Shown piece by piece: positions 8,679 to 18,103 of a DNA stretch of 64,000 nucleotides. This stretch comes from Enterobacteriaceae bacterium UBA7338. Its GTDB lineage: Bacteria > Pseudomonadota > Gammaproteobacteria > Enterobacterales > Enterobacteriaceae. A model generated the notes under the pieces. It worked only from the letters and a program-made list of their open reading frames with translations, did not search any database and had not been told where the DNA came from. The DNA is taken from NCBI GenBank assembly GCA_002480085.1, contig DKPJ01000009.1:1-64000 (forward strand), read 5' to 3'. The translations under genes were made by a program, and so were the position numbers. How positions within the stretch are numbered: position 1 is the stretch's first letter; every line of letters begins with the position of its first letter.

Positions 8679-8717
8679 AGGCTTTGTCCTGTCACCCCTC
8701 CCTGTCTTCCGCCGCGT

Positions 8718-10124
8718 TTACGGGTTCACCAGCCACGTACCGGGCTTGGCAATGTTCAGCGTCTGCATGCGCGTTTTACCGCTCCCCTGCAGTTCAAAAG
8801 TGAACTCACCTGCCGGTAGGGTGAGAGAGGCGTAGCCGTTGGTCGCCGGACGCAGCGCTTTTGATTCGCCGTTGATCTGCAAGGTTTCACCCTCCAGCAT
8901 GCGGATATAGACCAGTACAATCGGCTCGGCTTCCGCCGCCGGTGAAGCACTTTCCACCACGGATGGGGTCTGAATTTCATCCGCGGGAGTGGTTTCGGTT
9001 GGCGGTGCGGTGACGGTAGTATCTGTGCTGGCAGTTTCCGGCATCTCATTGTTGCTGCCGCTGAACAGCAGTGCGCCCGCAATGATGCCCACGATAACCC
9101 CCGCTGCACCAATCGCAGGAACCTTGTAACGCCGCCAGTCCAGCGCGGAAGTCGGCTCCGGCGTCTCCTCTACCGGCACCAGCATGGTGCCCGGCTTTTT
9201 GGCGCTCAGCACGTCGTCAATGCCCGCGACGGGCATCTCGATAAGGGCGGCAAATTCGTCAATCGACTGGGGACGATCGTCCATGCGCAGCATTAGCGCG
9301 CGGTCCACGGCCTGTAGCAGAGGGAGCGAATAGCCCGCCGGTTGCAGCTCGGCCAGCGGCTTGTAGGTATCCTGAATCGAGCGCACCACGCTGACCGGCG
9401 GCGGCGAACCTGCGATCAGGGTATGGATCACGGCACCCAGGGCGTAGATATCGGTCCAGGGCCCCTGCTCGCTCTCGGTGTCATCGGTATACTGCTCAAT
9501 AGGCGCAAAGCCTGGACGCAGCATGGTCTCCGTCTCATCAGAGAGGTTGCCGATGGTGCGGCGCGCCGATCCAAAGTCGAGCAGCACGGGCAGGCCGTTA
9601 TCCTGGATCTGAATATTATCCAGGGAGATATCGCGATGCAGGTAGCCTTCATCGTGAATAGTCTTGATGGCGCCAAACAGCATCGGCAGCATGCGGCGGA
9701 TCCACGCCTCGTTGACCATCTCTGGCTTCTGCTCGCGCAGGCGAGAGAGCGTGGTTCCGCTGTAGAACAGCGTCCCCATGTAGGCGGTGTCGTTCTGAAC
9801 CCAGAAGCGCAGGACGTGCAGCAGGTTAGGATGGTTAAAGCGCGCCAGCAGGCGCGCCTCCTGGATAAAGCTGTTCAGCCCGGCAGAGAAGGCCTTACCG
9901 AAGCGCTCGCTGCGCAGTACCAGCGTCATATCATCGCCACGCACGGCAAGCGAGGTGGGCATAAACTCTTTGATAGCGATAGTGCGCTCAAGCTGGTGGT
10001 CCCAGGCACGATAAACGATGCCGAACCCACCGCCGCCAATCACCTCTTTTATCTCAAACTCATTGAAACGGTACCCGACCGGCAGCGCGTTTGGGACAGT
10101 CCGATTGTTATCATTATCCATCAT
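8718..10124 (-). CDS. ppkA: T6SS serine/threonine protein kinase PpkA
   Basis: The 468-residue protein has an N-terminal Hanks-type kinase domain (about 20-290): glycine loop GGGGFGIVY, catalytic lysine in IAIKEF, HRD motif in YLHRDIS, DFG in LLDFGSARR, and APE-like GFAPIEQY. A single transmembrane helix near residues 333-353 separates it from a short extracytoplasmic tail. PpkA phosphorylates the FHA protein TagH to switch on T6SS assembly, opposed by PppA. The tail is much shorter than in Pseudomonas PpkA (which has a vWA-like domain), so the signal input here is probably different. It follows clpV by 26 bp in the same operon. Confidence 0.92.
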   Translation of the reverse strand: MMDNDNNRTVPNALPVGYRFNEFEIKEVIGGGGFGIVYRAWDHQLERTIAIKEFMPTSLAVRGDDMTLVLRSERFGKAFSAGLNSFIQEARLLARFNHPNLLHVLRFWVQNDTAYMGTLFYSGTTLSRLREQKPEMVNEAWIRRMLPMLFGAIKTIHDEGYLHRDISLDNIQIQDNGLPVLLDFGSARRTIGNLSDETETMLRPGFAPIEQYTDDTESEQGPWTDIYALGAVIHTLIAGSPPPVSVVRSIQDTYKPLAELQPAGYSLPLLQAVDRALMLRMDDRPQSIDEFAALIEMPVAGIDDVLSAKKPGTMLVPVEETPEPTSALDWRRYKVPAIGAAGVIVGIIAGALLFSGSNNEMPETASTDTTVTAPPTETTPADEIQTPSVVESASPAAEAEPIVLVYIRMLEGETLQINGESKALRPATNGYASLTLPAGEFTFELQGSGKTRMQTLNIAKPGTWLVNP

Positions 10125-10150
10125 GTTTAACAGTTCTCTTGATGATTGCG

Positions 10151-12766
10151 TTACACGGCAAACTGACAGTGAAACTCGCCCTGCTCACAGGTGACGCGCA
10201 GACGTTGATACTGCTCGTCACTGCGGCTGGCGGTCAGTAAAATCTGGCTCATCTGCGGCAACAGCGTATTGGTAAGAATGGCGTCAACCATACGCCCGCC
10301 GGACTCGACCTCGGTACAGCGCTGAACAATCTGCTCTACAACACTGTCGTCAAATTCTGAATGAATGCCGTGGTTCTCCTCCAGACGGCGCTGAATGCGT
10401 TTCAGCTGCAGGCGAACGATCTGGCCCAGCATATCGTCGCTGAGCGGGTAGTAAGGCACTACCAGCAGACGGCCCAGCAGCGCAGGCGGGAAGACCTGCA
10501 GCAGCGGCTGACGCAGCGCACCGCCCAAGGCTTCCGGCTCCGGCATCAGCTCTGGATCGGCACACATGGCGCTAATCAGATCCGTCCCGACGTTGGAGGT
10601 GAGGATGATAATGGTGTTGCGGAAATCGATCAGGCGACCTTCGCCATCCTCCATCCAGCCCTTATCAAAGACCTGGAAGAAGATCTCATGCACATCCGGG
10701 TGCGCTTTTTCAATTTCGTCCAGCAGCACCACGCTGTACGGGCGACGGCGTACCGCCTCGGTTAACACGCCGCCCTCGCCATAGCCAACGTAGCCCGGAG
10801 GCGCGCCTTTGAGAGTAGAGACGGTATGCGCCTCCTGGAACTCGCTCATGTTAATCGTAATGACGTTCTGCTCGCCGCCATAGAGCGACTCTGCCAGCGC
10901 CAGCGCGGTTTCTGTTTTACCGACGCCGGAGGGACCGCACAGCATAAAGACGCCGATGGGTTTGTTGGGATCGTCAAGCTTCGCACGCGAGGTCTGTACC
11001 CGGCGAGCGATCAGCTCCAGGCCGTGGCGCTGACCAATTACCCGCTGATTGAGCGTATCGGCCAGGCTCAGCACCGCGTCGATCTCGTTTTTCACCATCC
11101 GCCCCAGCGGGATGCCGGTCCAGTCTGATACCACTGCGGCCACCACGTTCTCATCCACGGCGGCGAACAGCAGCGGTGCATCGCCCTGCAAGCTCTTCAG
11201 CGCCTGCTGCTGGTCAGCCAGCTGGCTACGTAGCTCGGTAGTCTCATCCTCCCCGGCGGCAAACAGCGCCGCGCGCAGGCGGATGATCTCCCTGACCAGG
11301 CAGCGCTCCTCTTCCCAACGCTGGTTCAACGCCTCGCGTTGGGTCTCCTGCTGGTCGCGCTCCGCCTGGAGGGTGGCGACCCGGTCGCTTTCACCCACGC
11401 CGACCCGCGCTTCGCGTCCGGCAATCTCTATCTCGACGTCAAGCGCAGCAATGCGGCGCAGACAGGCTTCAAGCTGCGCCGGTGGCGCGCTCTGGCTCAC
11501 CGCGACGCGGGCGCAGGCGGTATCGAGCAGCGCGACCGCTTTATCAGGCAGCTGGCGGGCGGGAATATAGCGATGGGAGAGCTTCACCGCCGCGCTGACC
11601 GCTTCATCCAGCAGCAGCACCTGATGATGCTTCTCCAGCGGCGAGACGGTGCTACGCAGCATCAGCACGGCTTTCGCCTCGTCCGGCTCATGCACCTGCA
11701 CCGTCTGGAAACGACGGGTCAGGGCCGGATCTTTCTCAATATACTTTTTGTACTCCGCCCAGGTAGTCGCGCCGATGGTACGCAGCTGACCACGCGCCAG
11801 GGCCGGTTTTAACAGGTTGGCGGCGTCGCCGGTGCCCTGCTGGCCACCCGCGCCAATCAGGGTATGAATTTCATCAATGAACAGGATCACCGGCGTAACG
11901 CTGGACTGGACCTCATTGATCAGCGCCTGAAGGCGGGCTTCAAACTCCCCTTTCATGCCCGCGCCCGCCTGCAACATGCCGATATCCAGCAGCCACAGCT
12001 GAATATTTTGCAGCGGCTCAGGCACGTCACCCTCGGCGATACGCAGCGCTAATCCTTCCACGACCGCCGTTTTACCGACCCCCGCTTCCCCGGTCAGCAA
12101 CGGGTTGTTCTGCCGACGACGCATCAGAATATCCACCATCTGGCGGATCTCCTCATCGCGTCCCACCACCGGATCGATTTTGCCCTCTCTGGCCCGCGCC
12201 GTCAGATCCTGACCGTACTGCGCCAGCGTGCCCTGCGCAGCGGGAACGGTTCCGGTGGATGCTTCAGCGGCAGCGGCGGCCTGCTGCGTCTCTTTGCTTG
12301 AGGCGCAGATAGCGTCAAACTGCTCCAGCAGCACGTCAACGTTGATACGGCCAAACTGAGCGGAGATGCCTTTCAGCACGTTCGCCAGGTTCCAGGTTTT
12401 AAGCAGGCCGATCAGCAGATGCCCGCCGCGAATACGGCTGACACCAAACGTCAGCGAACCGTACACCCAGGCGCGCTCAACGGCGCTATCGATATGCTCG
12501 GAGAGGTCAGAGACCGAGCTGGCGCCACGCGGCAGCGCATCCAGCGCAGCGACGATATCGCGGGTGAGCTGTGGCTCATCAAGTGAGAAGTGGTTGATAA
12601 TCTGCTGTAGGTCGCCATCCTGCTGCTGCATGAGCTGATGTAGCCAGTGCACCAGTTCAACATAGGGATTTCCGCGCAGCTTGCAGAAGGCGGTAGCGCT
12701 TTCCAGAGAGGTAAATAACAGCGTATCGAGTTTGCCGAAAAGCACGGCACGGCTGATTTCTGACAT
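10151..12766 (-). CDS. clpV: ClpV/TssH sheath-recycling AAA+ ATPase
   Basis: This 871-residue ClpB-type unfoldase disassembles contracted TssB/TssC sheaths. It has an N-domain (1-160), a first AAA module with Walker A TGEAGVGKTAVVEG and Walker B VILFIDEIHTL, a middle region (about 410-520) and a second AAA module with GPSGVGKTETALA and VVLLDEIEKAHPDV. The start at 12766 (MSEISRAVLFGKL) is preferred over ATGs 4 and 7 codons upstream because it matches the family N-terminus and has GGAA at about 8 nt. It lies between tssG and ppkA. Confidence 0.95.
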   Translation of the reverse strand: MSEISRAVLFGKLDTLLFTSLESATAFCKLRGNPYVELVHWLHQLMQQQDGDLQQIINHFSLDEPQLTRDIVAALDALPRGASSVSDLSEHIDSAVERAWVYGSLTFGVSRIRGGHLLIGLLKTWNLANVLKGISAQFGRINVDVLLEQFDAICASSKETQQAAAAAEASTGTVPAAQGTLAQYGQDLTARAREGKIDPVVGRDEEIRQMVDILMRRRQNNPLLTGEAGVGKTAVVEGLALRIAEGDVPEPLQNIQLWLLDIGMLQAGAGMKGEFEARLQALINEVQSSVTPVILFIDEIHTLIGAGGQQGTGDAANLLKPALARGQLRTIGATTWAEYKKYIEKDPALTRRFQTVQVHEPDEAKAVLMLRSTVSPLEKHHQVLLLDEAVSAAVKLSHRYIPARQLPDKAVALLDTACARVAVSQSAPPAQLEACLRRIAALDVEIEIAGREARVGVGESDRVATLQAERDQQETQREALNQRWEEERCLVREIIRLRAALFAAGEDETTELRSQLADQQQALKSLQGDAPLLFAAVDENVVAAVVSDWTGIPLGRMVKNEIDAVLSLADTLNQRVIGQRHGLELIARRVQTSRAKLDDPNKPIGVFMLCGPSGVGKTETALALAESLYGGEQNVITINMSEFQEAHTVSTLKGAPPGYVGYGEGGVLTEAVRRRPYSVVLLDEIEKAHPDVHEIFFQVFDKGWMEDGEGRLIDFRNTIIILTSNVGTDLISAMCADPELMPEPEALGGALRQPLLQVFPPALLGRLLVVPYYPLSDDMLGQIVRLQLKRIQRRLEENHGIHSEFDDSVVEQIVQRCTEVESGGRMVDAILTNTLLPQMSQILLTASRSDEQYQRLRVTCEQGEFHCQFAV

Positions 12767-12813
12767 GTTCGGTTCCATTGATAACATTGATGTGTGACGT
12801 CAGAGACAATAAA

Positions 12814-13857
12814 TCACAGCTCTGCGCTAAAAATCAGGTCGCCGCGTGGAATCGGCAAAGGTTGTTGACCAAGCCAGGTGCTGTAACCCAGCCGACCGAC
12901 TCCACCGAGGGCCACGCCGCGTACCGCATCGGCTCGTAATAAAATTTGGGTATCCCACTGATACTCCAGGCCAAGATACTGGCGCACCCAGTCGCGTAAC
13001 TCAGTAACCCAGGGTTCGCCAGGCAGAAAGCGGTCATACTCCTCTGCGCTAAGCGGGCCTATTTCGATACGAAACTTATGCTGCACATCCCGGACGGCTA
13101 CGCCCAGAAACGCCGACTGGCCTAGCCGGGGCAGACGTCGCCCTGCGCCGAGCTGCGCCTGCTCTCGGGTGGAAAGCGGCATCCACTGTGGTACGTTCAT
13201 CACCAGCTTCACCGGCACCTTAAAGTAGTTGCGCAGGATCTTCTCCAGTCCTTCAGGGTCGCGACTATGACGCGTCAGGTGTCCAGCATGGGTAAAGCGC
13301 GCGTGTGAACTGAGGCTGCCTTTCGCCATCTGGCCCGGCTGCCCCATGCCGATAAGCGACGCCAGATAGCGGTCAAAACGCTTATTGTCAGGACGATCGA
13401 GCGACACGGCGGGCTGCGCATCGGCCCACGCGCGGTAGAAGAGCAGCGTTAGACGATGATGAAAGAGATCGGCGAAGGCGGCCAGGCTATCATCCTGATG
13501 GTGATGGATACGCTCCCGGGCGTACTCCGTCATATGTACCGGCAGCGGACCGTTAGGGCCAAACATGCCGAAGCTCAGGATAGAGACCTCATGCAACCCG
13601 CTCTGCGCGCGCTGACGAACCTGTGCCACCGTCGAGGGTGCAAAGCTCATGGAGGGCTGCTGACCAATACGCAGCGGCTCAAATTTGGGCAGCGGCGCGC
13701 GGCCCAGCGGGTAACGCTCGCCCCCCTGAGCGTCAACACGTCTCAGCAGCTGGAACAGATCGTAGCGCCAGGGCGCGTCCATCACCCCGCGCCAGAACGT
13801 CTCCGGCAACGGCGTCAGGCGATGAACCTGCCGTAGCGTGGTCACGGTTTCACTCAT
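12814..13857 (-). CDS. tssG: T6SS baseplate protein TssG
   Basis: The 347-residue protein contains the TssG hallmarks: PWRYDLFQLLRRVDAQ near residue 28, RIGQQPSMSFAPS near 62, and LSFGMFGPNGPLPVHMTEYA near 95. TssG forms the TssEFG wedge of the baseplate with two TssF subunits. Its start overlaps the tssF stop by 4 bp, the usual coupled pair. Length is normal for the family. Confidence 0.96.
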   Translation of the reverse strand: MSETVTTLRQVHRLTPLPETFWRGVMDAPWRYDLFQLLRRVDAQGGERYPLGRAPLPKFEPLRIGQQPSMSFAPSTVAQVRQRAQSGLHEVSILSFGMFGPNGPLPVHMTEYARERIHHHQDDSLAAFADLFHHRLTLLFYRAWADAQPAVSLDRPDNKRFDRYLASLIGMGQPGQMAKGSLSSHARFTHAGHLTRHSRDPEGLEKILRNYFKVPVKLVMNVPQWMPLSTREQAQLGAGRRLPRLGQSAFLGVAVRDVQHKFRIEIGPLSAEEYDRFLPGEPWVTELRDWVRQYLGLEYQWDTQILLRADAVRGVALGGVGRLGYSTWLGQQPLPIPRGDLIFSAEL

Positions 13858-15725
13858 ATCAGCGCCCTTTTGCCCATTCTTGGTGCCCAGTAGCCAATCT
13901 CGCCCCGCTGCTGACTTTTCAGCGTGAACTCGGTAAAGCTATTAATCGAGACCAGCCGGGCAAAAAGGCGTTCCAGCACGCTGCCAAACAGCCATGGGCT
14001 GGAGCCGGAAAAGGCCTGCTCGTCCACCGTCAGGGTGATGCCGATACCGCGGGCGAAAACGATAGGTCCTGGCTCAGGCACGCGGCGATGGACTGGCTCC
14101 AGCACGCAGTGGCGAACGCCCTCGATCTGGCGTGCAATAGGCGCTTCGGCCAGCCCCGCATACAGCCCGAGCAGCTGACGCAGCGCGGCGGCCCCATCTT
14201 CGTTTTCGCTATCCATCAGGCTCAGGTAGTTCATTTGCAGCTGGCTGATGAGACGCCAGGTGCTGAACCCCTCGGCCAGCGCCGGACGCGGCGGCGTGGG
14301 GCCTTTACGCAGGCTCAGCTTTTTCACCGGCATCGAGTCGGAGAGGATAAACTGGCCGAGGTCCTGCTGGAGCATTAGCGGCAGATCGCGGCTGGTACAC
14401 AGCACTTCGGCAGTGATATAGCGCAGACTCTCCTGCCACGGCGCATGCTGTTCATCCACCAGCGAGACAAACACTTCTGAGCCGGTGTAGCCGGTTCGGG
14501 TGCCGTAGCGAAGTGCATGTTCAGAAAGCACGCGCTGCTCGCGACGCAAGGAGAAGTAGGCCCCATAGTTGCCTGCATCATGGCTCCAGGTGCTCCAGAA
14601 TGGACGAAACGTCTGGTCATCACGCTGGCCGTCGGCGCTACCGTGGATCTTGTTCACCGCATAAATTTCATAATCCAGCGGACGAATATTATCGACCACC
14701 AGATGGCATTCATGCTGGTTATCACTGAGCTTCTGGCGGGATGCCACCTTTGGAAAGAGGTTGATCACCGGTGTGCAGTGCATCGCCAGATGACTGGCGT
14801 CTACCACCCGCTCCAGCTGCTCGTCGGTTTTGTCCAGCAGGATGAAAATATCAACCGCATTTTCCGCTTCGCAGCGGCTAATCAGCTTGCCGAGGCCGCT
14901 CAGGCTGATAAAGCGGAAGCGCGCCGGGAAAGCAAAATACTCCTGAAGCAGCCGGTAACCATCAAAGTTGCGCAGGTCCTCTGGCAGCAGCGCATGATCG
15001 GCGTCAAAGCCCTCCTGACGCAGTGCGTTCTCCGGCAGCTGCTGACGCTGCGGCTGCGCACCTACGGTCTGGCAGACAAAGCCAACATGGTGCTCCATTA
15101 CTAGCTCCAGCAGCTTCAGCGCTTCGATGTCGGGGCCGCTTAGGAAGAAATCCAGTCGGTCAAAGTTGAGATGGCCAAGGTGCTGCGGGCCATCACAGGC
15201 GATGCGAATGCGCAAGGCGCTGGTGACGCCGCGCTGGCTGAGGCCAAGCTGCGCCAGAGGCAGATCGGCAGGCACGCCGCCCAGTTCAACGCTGGCGATT
15301 TTCAGCGGCAGCAGGTTAACGTCATGCGCCGTGGTATAGCTACAGGTGACTCCGCTCTTTTTCAGCGCCAGGCTGTCCATCATCGTGCCGCGCGGCACGA
15401 TAAACCCGTTGCTTAAATCGCCTCGCCCGCTGTCGGGTTGCAGCTCGGCAATCGCCATTGACGGCGTGGGTGCCAGATAGTTAGGGGCCAACATCTCCAG
15501 TAGGCGCTGGGAAAAACGCGGAAACTCGGCGTCCATCTTGAGCTGCACGCGGGAGGTCAAAAAGGCAAAGCCTTCCATCAGGCGCTCGGTATAGGGGTCC
15601 GCCACCTCAATGCCGTGCATCCCCAGCCGCCCGGCCACCTTGGGGTAGCGCTGGGCAAACTCTGCGCCCATCTCCCGCAGATAGGCCAGCTCGCGGTTGT
15701 AGTACTCAAGCAGTTTACTTTCCAT
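13854..15725 (-). CDS. tssF: T6SS baseplate protein TssF
   Basis: The 623-residue protein has the characteristic TssF start MESKLLEYYNRELAYLREMG and the conserved block SFAFLTSRVQ-like GFAFLTSRVQLKMDAEFPRF. TssF is the major wedge subunit, contacting TssG, TssE, TssK and the VgrG hub. It begins 2 bp before the tssE stop codon. No truncation or odd feature. Confidence 0.97.
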   Translation of the reverse strand: MESKLLEYYNRELAYLREMGAEFAQRYPKVAGRLGMHGIEVADPYTERLMEGFAFLTSRVQLKMDAEFPRFSQRLLEMLAPNYLAPTPSMAIAELQPDSGRGDLSNGFIVPRGTMMDSLALKKSGVTCSYTTAHDVNLLPLKIASVELGGVPADLPLAQLGLSQRGVTSALRIRIACDGPQHLGHLNFDRLDFFLSGPDIEALKLLELVMEHHVGFVCQTVGAQPQRQQLPENALRQEGFDADHALLPEDLRNFDGYRLLQEYFAFPARFRFISLSGLGKLISRCEAENAVDIFILLDKTDEQLERVVDASHLAMHCTPVINLFPKVASRQKLSDNQHECHLVVDNIRPLDYEIYAVNKIHGSADGQRDDQTFRPFWSTWSHDAGNYGAYFSLRREQRVLSEHALRYGTRTGYTGSEVFVSLVDEQHAPWQESLRYITAEVLCTSRDLPLMLQQDLGQFILSDSMPVKKLSLRKGPTPPRPALAEGFSTWRLISQLQMNYLSLMDSENEDGAAALRQLLGLYAGLAEAPIARQIEGVRHCVLEPVHRRVPEPGPIVFARGIGITLTVDEQAFSGSSPWLFGSVLERLFARLVSINSFTEFTLKSQQRGEIGYWAPRMGKRALI

Positions 15726-15727
15726 AG

Positions 15728-16291
15728 TTACCCCGCATCTTTAAGTTCAAAATGACCGTTTTCCAAATCGACATCCGTGCGAAACAGAAACTCCAACGGA
15801 TACGGTACGCACCATAGACGCCCTTTGATCTCTATCGACAGCACGTTGTGCAGATCGAGTGACGCCGTGTCGGAGATACAGCGAACCTGTAAGCCCTGCG
15901 CCATAATGCGCGGCTCAAAGTTAACGATCGCCTCGGTTAACTTGCGCTGGATATCGTGCCATTCGATATCAGACATCCGTTTACCTGCCAGCGGCGCGAC
16001 GCCGAAGTTCACCACCGAGCGGCGTACTTCCGGCAAGGCGCTGAGATCGTGAGATGAATCCTGATTGATGGTATTAAACAGCCACTGCAGATCGCGCAGG
16101 ACCTGGTGCCGCAAAGCAGAGTGGGTAATAAAATTGCTGTTTGCCGGCTCCCGCTGTTTTCCTGGCTCGTTGTCCGTCAGGCGATCCAGCAGCGAAGGCT
16201 GCATCTTGTCGCGGGCGCCTACTTTCTCCTGCTTGCTGCGGGCTTGCCATCCGCTGCGCAGCAGATCGCCTTCGCCTGCGGGTTTATTCAT
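15728..16291 (-). CDS. tssE: T6SS baseplate gp25-like protein TssE
   Basis: At 187 residues it is somewhat longer than many TssE proteins, because of an extra charged N-terminal segment of about 30 residues. The gp25-like core is clear: PSLLDRLTDNEP, then VLRDLQWLFNT, then SVVNFGVAPLAG and the essential glutamate pattern NFEPR. TssE nucleates sheath assembly on the baseplate. It overlaps the tagJ stop by 8 bp. Confidence 0.95.
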   Translation of the reverse strand: MNKPAGEGDLLRSGWQARSKQEKVGARDKMQPSLLDRLTDNEPGKQREPANSNFITHSALRHQVLRDLQWLFNTINQDSSHDLSALPEVRRSVVNFGVAPLAGKRMSDIEWHDIQRKLTEAIVNFEPRIMAQGLQVRCISDTASLDLHNVLSIEIKGRLWCVPYPLEFLFRTDVDLENGHFELKDAG

Positions 16292-17096
16292 GCGCGCTGC
16301 CTGCCGTAAAGGTGATCAGACTGAGTGACAGCAGCGGGCTTTCGCTCTGCTCGCTGAGCCACGTCTTTTGACCCAGCCCCTGATACAGTACGCCCTCTTT
16401 ATCCAGCGGCAGCCATTCGGTTGTCCGGCCCAGCTTGACGTCGTCGGCGGCTTCAGGCTCAAACGGGTAGCGCGCCGGGAGCTGGCAAACCTGCTCGGTG
16501 CCGTCGGTCAGGCGCACCAGCGCATGACGCCAGACGAGGTCGGTGACGCTGGCCGGAGCCTGGAAACGGATCTCTTCGATAGCGCTAAAGGGGAGCCAGA
16601 AATAGCGGCCGTTAAGGATAGTTTCACAGACTGGTCCCAGGCGGGCATCGCCATCCATCAGCCACTCAAACGCCTGCGTCTCTCCATTCTCAAACGTGAG
16701 CAGGCCTGCACTCGCCTCTGCCTGATCCAGCGCCTCAAGGCGTAGCGTCCGGGCGCGCTCACCGGTTTCAGCCAGCGCCGAGGCGAGCGTGGTTAGCCAT
16801 GGCCACTGCGTATCCGGCATCGACGGACGTGCCAGGCCTGCCAGAACCTGAGCGCGCTGCAGTTCCCCCTGCATCGCCTGTTCAAGCAGCGTCACGGTGG
16901 GCTTTGCCTGCGGCTTCATTGCCAGCCAGCTTTTCAGCTGGGTAATCGCCCGCGTCCAGTTACCGCTGAGCGCCAGAAACTGCACGAAGGCGGCGCGCAG
17001 GTCGGCGTCTGCCGGACGGGATTTGATCTCTGTTTCCAGGCGCAGCAGGGCTTCATTAATCGACTCACCGCCAAGATGTTGATAAAGCGTATTCAT
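16284..17096 (-). CDS. tagJ: T6SS accessory protein TagJ (ImpE family)
   Basis: The 270-residue protein has a TPR-like N-terminal half (LRAAFVQFLALSGNWTRAITQLK) and the ImpE-type C-terminal domain (YFWLPFSAIEEIRFQAPASVTDLVWRHA, split here as the YFWLPFSAIEEIRF block). TagJ binds the sheath subunit TssB and ClpV in Pseudomonas H1-T6SS and modulates sheath recycling. A strong AAGGAG ribosome site precedes the ATG. It sits between the secreted protein gene and tssE. Confidence 0.92.
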   Translation of the reverse strand: MNTLYQHLGGESINEALLRLETEIKSRPADADLRAAFVQFLALSGNWTRAITQLKSWLAMKPQAKPTVTLLEQAMQGELQRAQVLAGLARPSMPDTQWPWLTTLASALAETGERARTLRLEALDQAEASAGLLTFENGETQAFEWLMDGDARLGPVCETILNGRYFWLPFSAIEEIRFQAPASVTDLVWRHALVRLTDGTEQVCQLPARYPFEPEAADDVKLGRTTEWLPLDKEGVLYQGLGQKTWLSEQSESPLLSLSLITFTAGSAHE

Positions 17097-17105
17097 TGCT
17101 GCTCC

Positions 17106-18083
17106 TTAGTTCGCGGCACGCCAGGCACCGACCGCAGGGTCACGCAGCTGCGGGCGCAGCGCATCGACCAGGACGATATTGAGAGAGGTATTAGGAGCGA
17201 GCCACGGGGTCCAGAGCTGCTTCACGACTTGCAGACGCGCCTGCAGCTGCGCGTCGTCGCTGGCAAGCGCCTGAGAGACCTGAACCACTACCGTACCCTC
17301 GCTCTTCCAGCTGTTTAGCGCGCTGTCATAAGGCAGGATCATCCAGCTCTGCTCGCTCCCCTTGGTGCTGAAAACCATGCGCTCTTTATTTACGGAGGTG
17401 ATGAGTACATCATCCGCGTTAATGTTGTCGCTCAGCCCCGTGACCGGGAAGCCGTGGATATAGGTTACCGGCGTGTCTTGCTGTCCACTGTTGCTGGCCT
17501 GAGTCACCACGGTATGGCCGCTCAGCCAGCCGCCTTTTTCGCAGTTGGCCGCGCCGGATGCCGGAATAAACAGCGCAGGCGCTTCCGCGCCCCCCTGCCA
17601 GAAGGTGCGCAGATGGCAGCCATTCTGCAACGTAAACTCCTGCCACGGCGTGCGATCCGCCGCGACTGAGAGCGTTTCCGGATTAACGGCAGGCGGGACC
17701 AGCGCGTCACTCGCCGCAGCGGCCACCTGCGGCTGGGCCACTGCGACAGCCCACTCTTTGTTTTTACTTGCCGTACCCTGGGCCAGCGTCTCACCGGCGG
17801 GATCGTTTAGCGTCCACGCCAGCTGCTGCAGCTTGCCGCACTGGTTTTCCAGCAGCGCACCCAGACGAGGCATAAAGCTGTCGAGTATAGAGACCTCTTT
17901 ATTGCCGTTTGCCACGATGCGTAATGAGACGTCTTGCTTACACCAGCTCTGCGGCGTTTTGTCCTTGATATCGTCTATCCAGATATCCAGCTTTTGTGAA
18001 GGCGACTGCACGATGCGATAGTTTTCAGCCTGCGCGGTGCCCGCCACAGCCAGAAGCGCCAAACCCGATAGCCAAAGTTTCAT
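17106..18083 (-). CDS. Secreted T6SS-associated protein of unknown function
   Basis: The 325-residue protein has a clean Sec signal peptide (MKLWLSGLALLAVAGTAQA, cleavage before ENYR). The mature part contains about four cysteines (SWCKQD, ENQCGK, NGCHLR, ANCEKG), consistent with two periplasmic disulfides. I do not recognise the family. The ATG at 18083 has AGGA 7 nt upstream and starts the signal peptide; a TTG eight codons earlier is less convincing. It sits between pppA and tagJ, inside the kinase/phosphatase regulatory block. A periplasmic sensor role, analogous to the TagQRST inputs of Pseudomonas, is possible but is inference. Confidence 0.7.
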   Translation of the reverse strand: MKLWLSGLALLAVAGTAQAENYRIVQSPSQKLDIWIDDIKDKTPQSWCKQDVSLRIVANGNKEVSILDSFMPRLGALLENQCGKLQQLAWTLNDPAGETLAQGTASKNKEWAVAVAQPQVAAAASDALVPPAVNPETLSVAADRTPWQEFTLQNGCHLRTFWQGGAEAPALFIPASGAANCEKGGWLSGHTVVTQASNSGQQDTPVTYIHGFPVTGLSDNINADDVLITSVNKERMVFSTKGSEQSWMILPYDSALNSWKSEGTVVVQVSQALASDDAQLQARLQVVKQLWTPWLAPNTSLNIVLVDALRPQLRDPAVGAWRAAN

Positions 18084-18103
18084 ATAAATCCTTGTGTGCC
18101 TAA

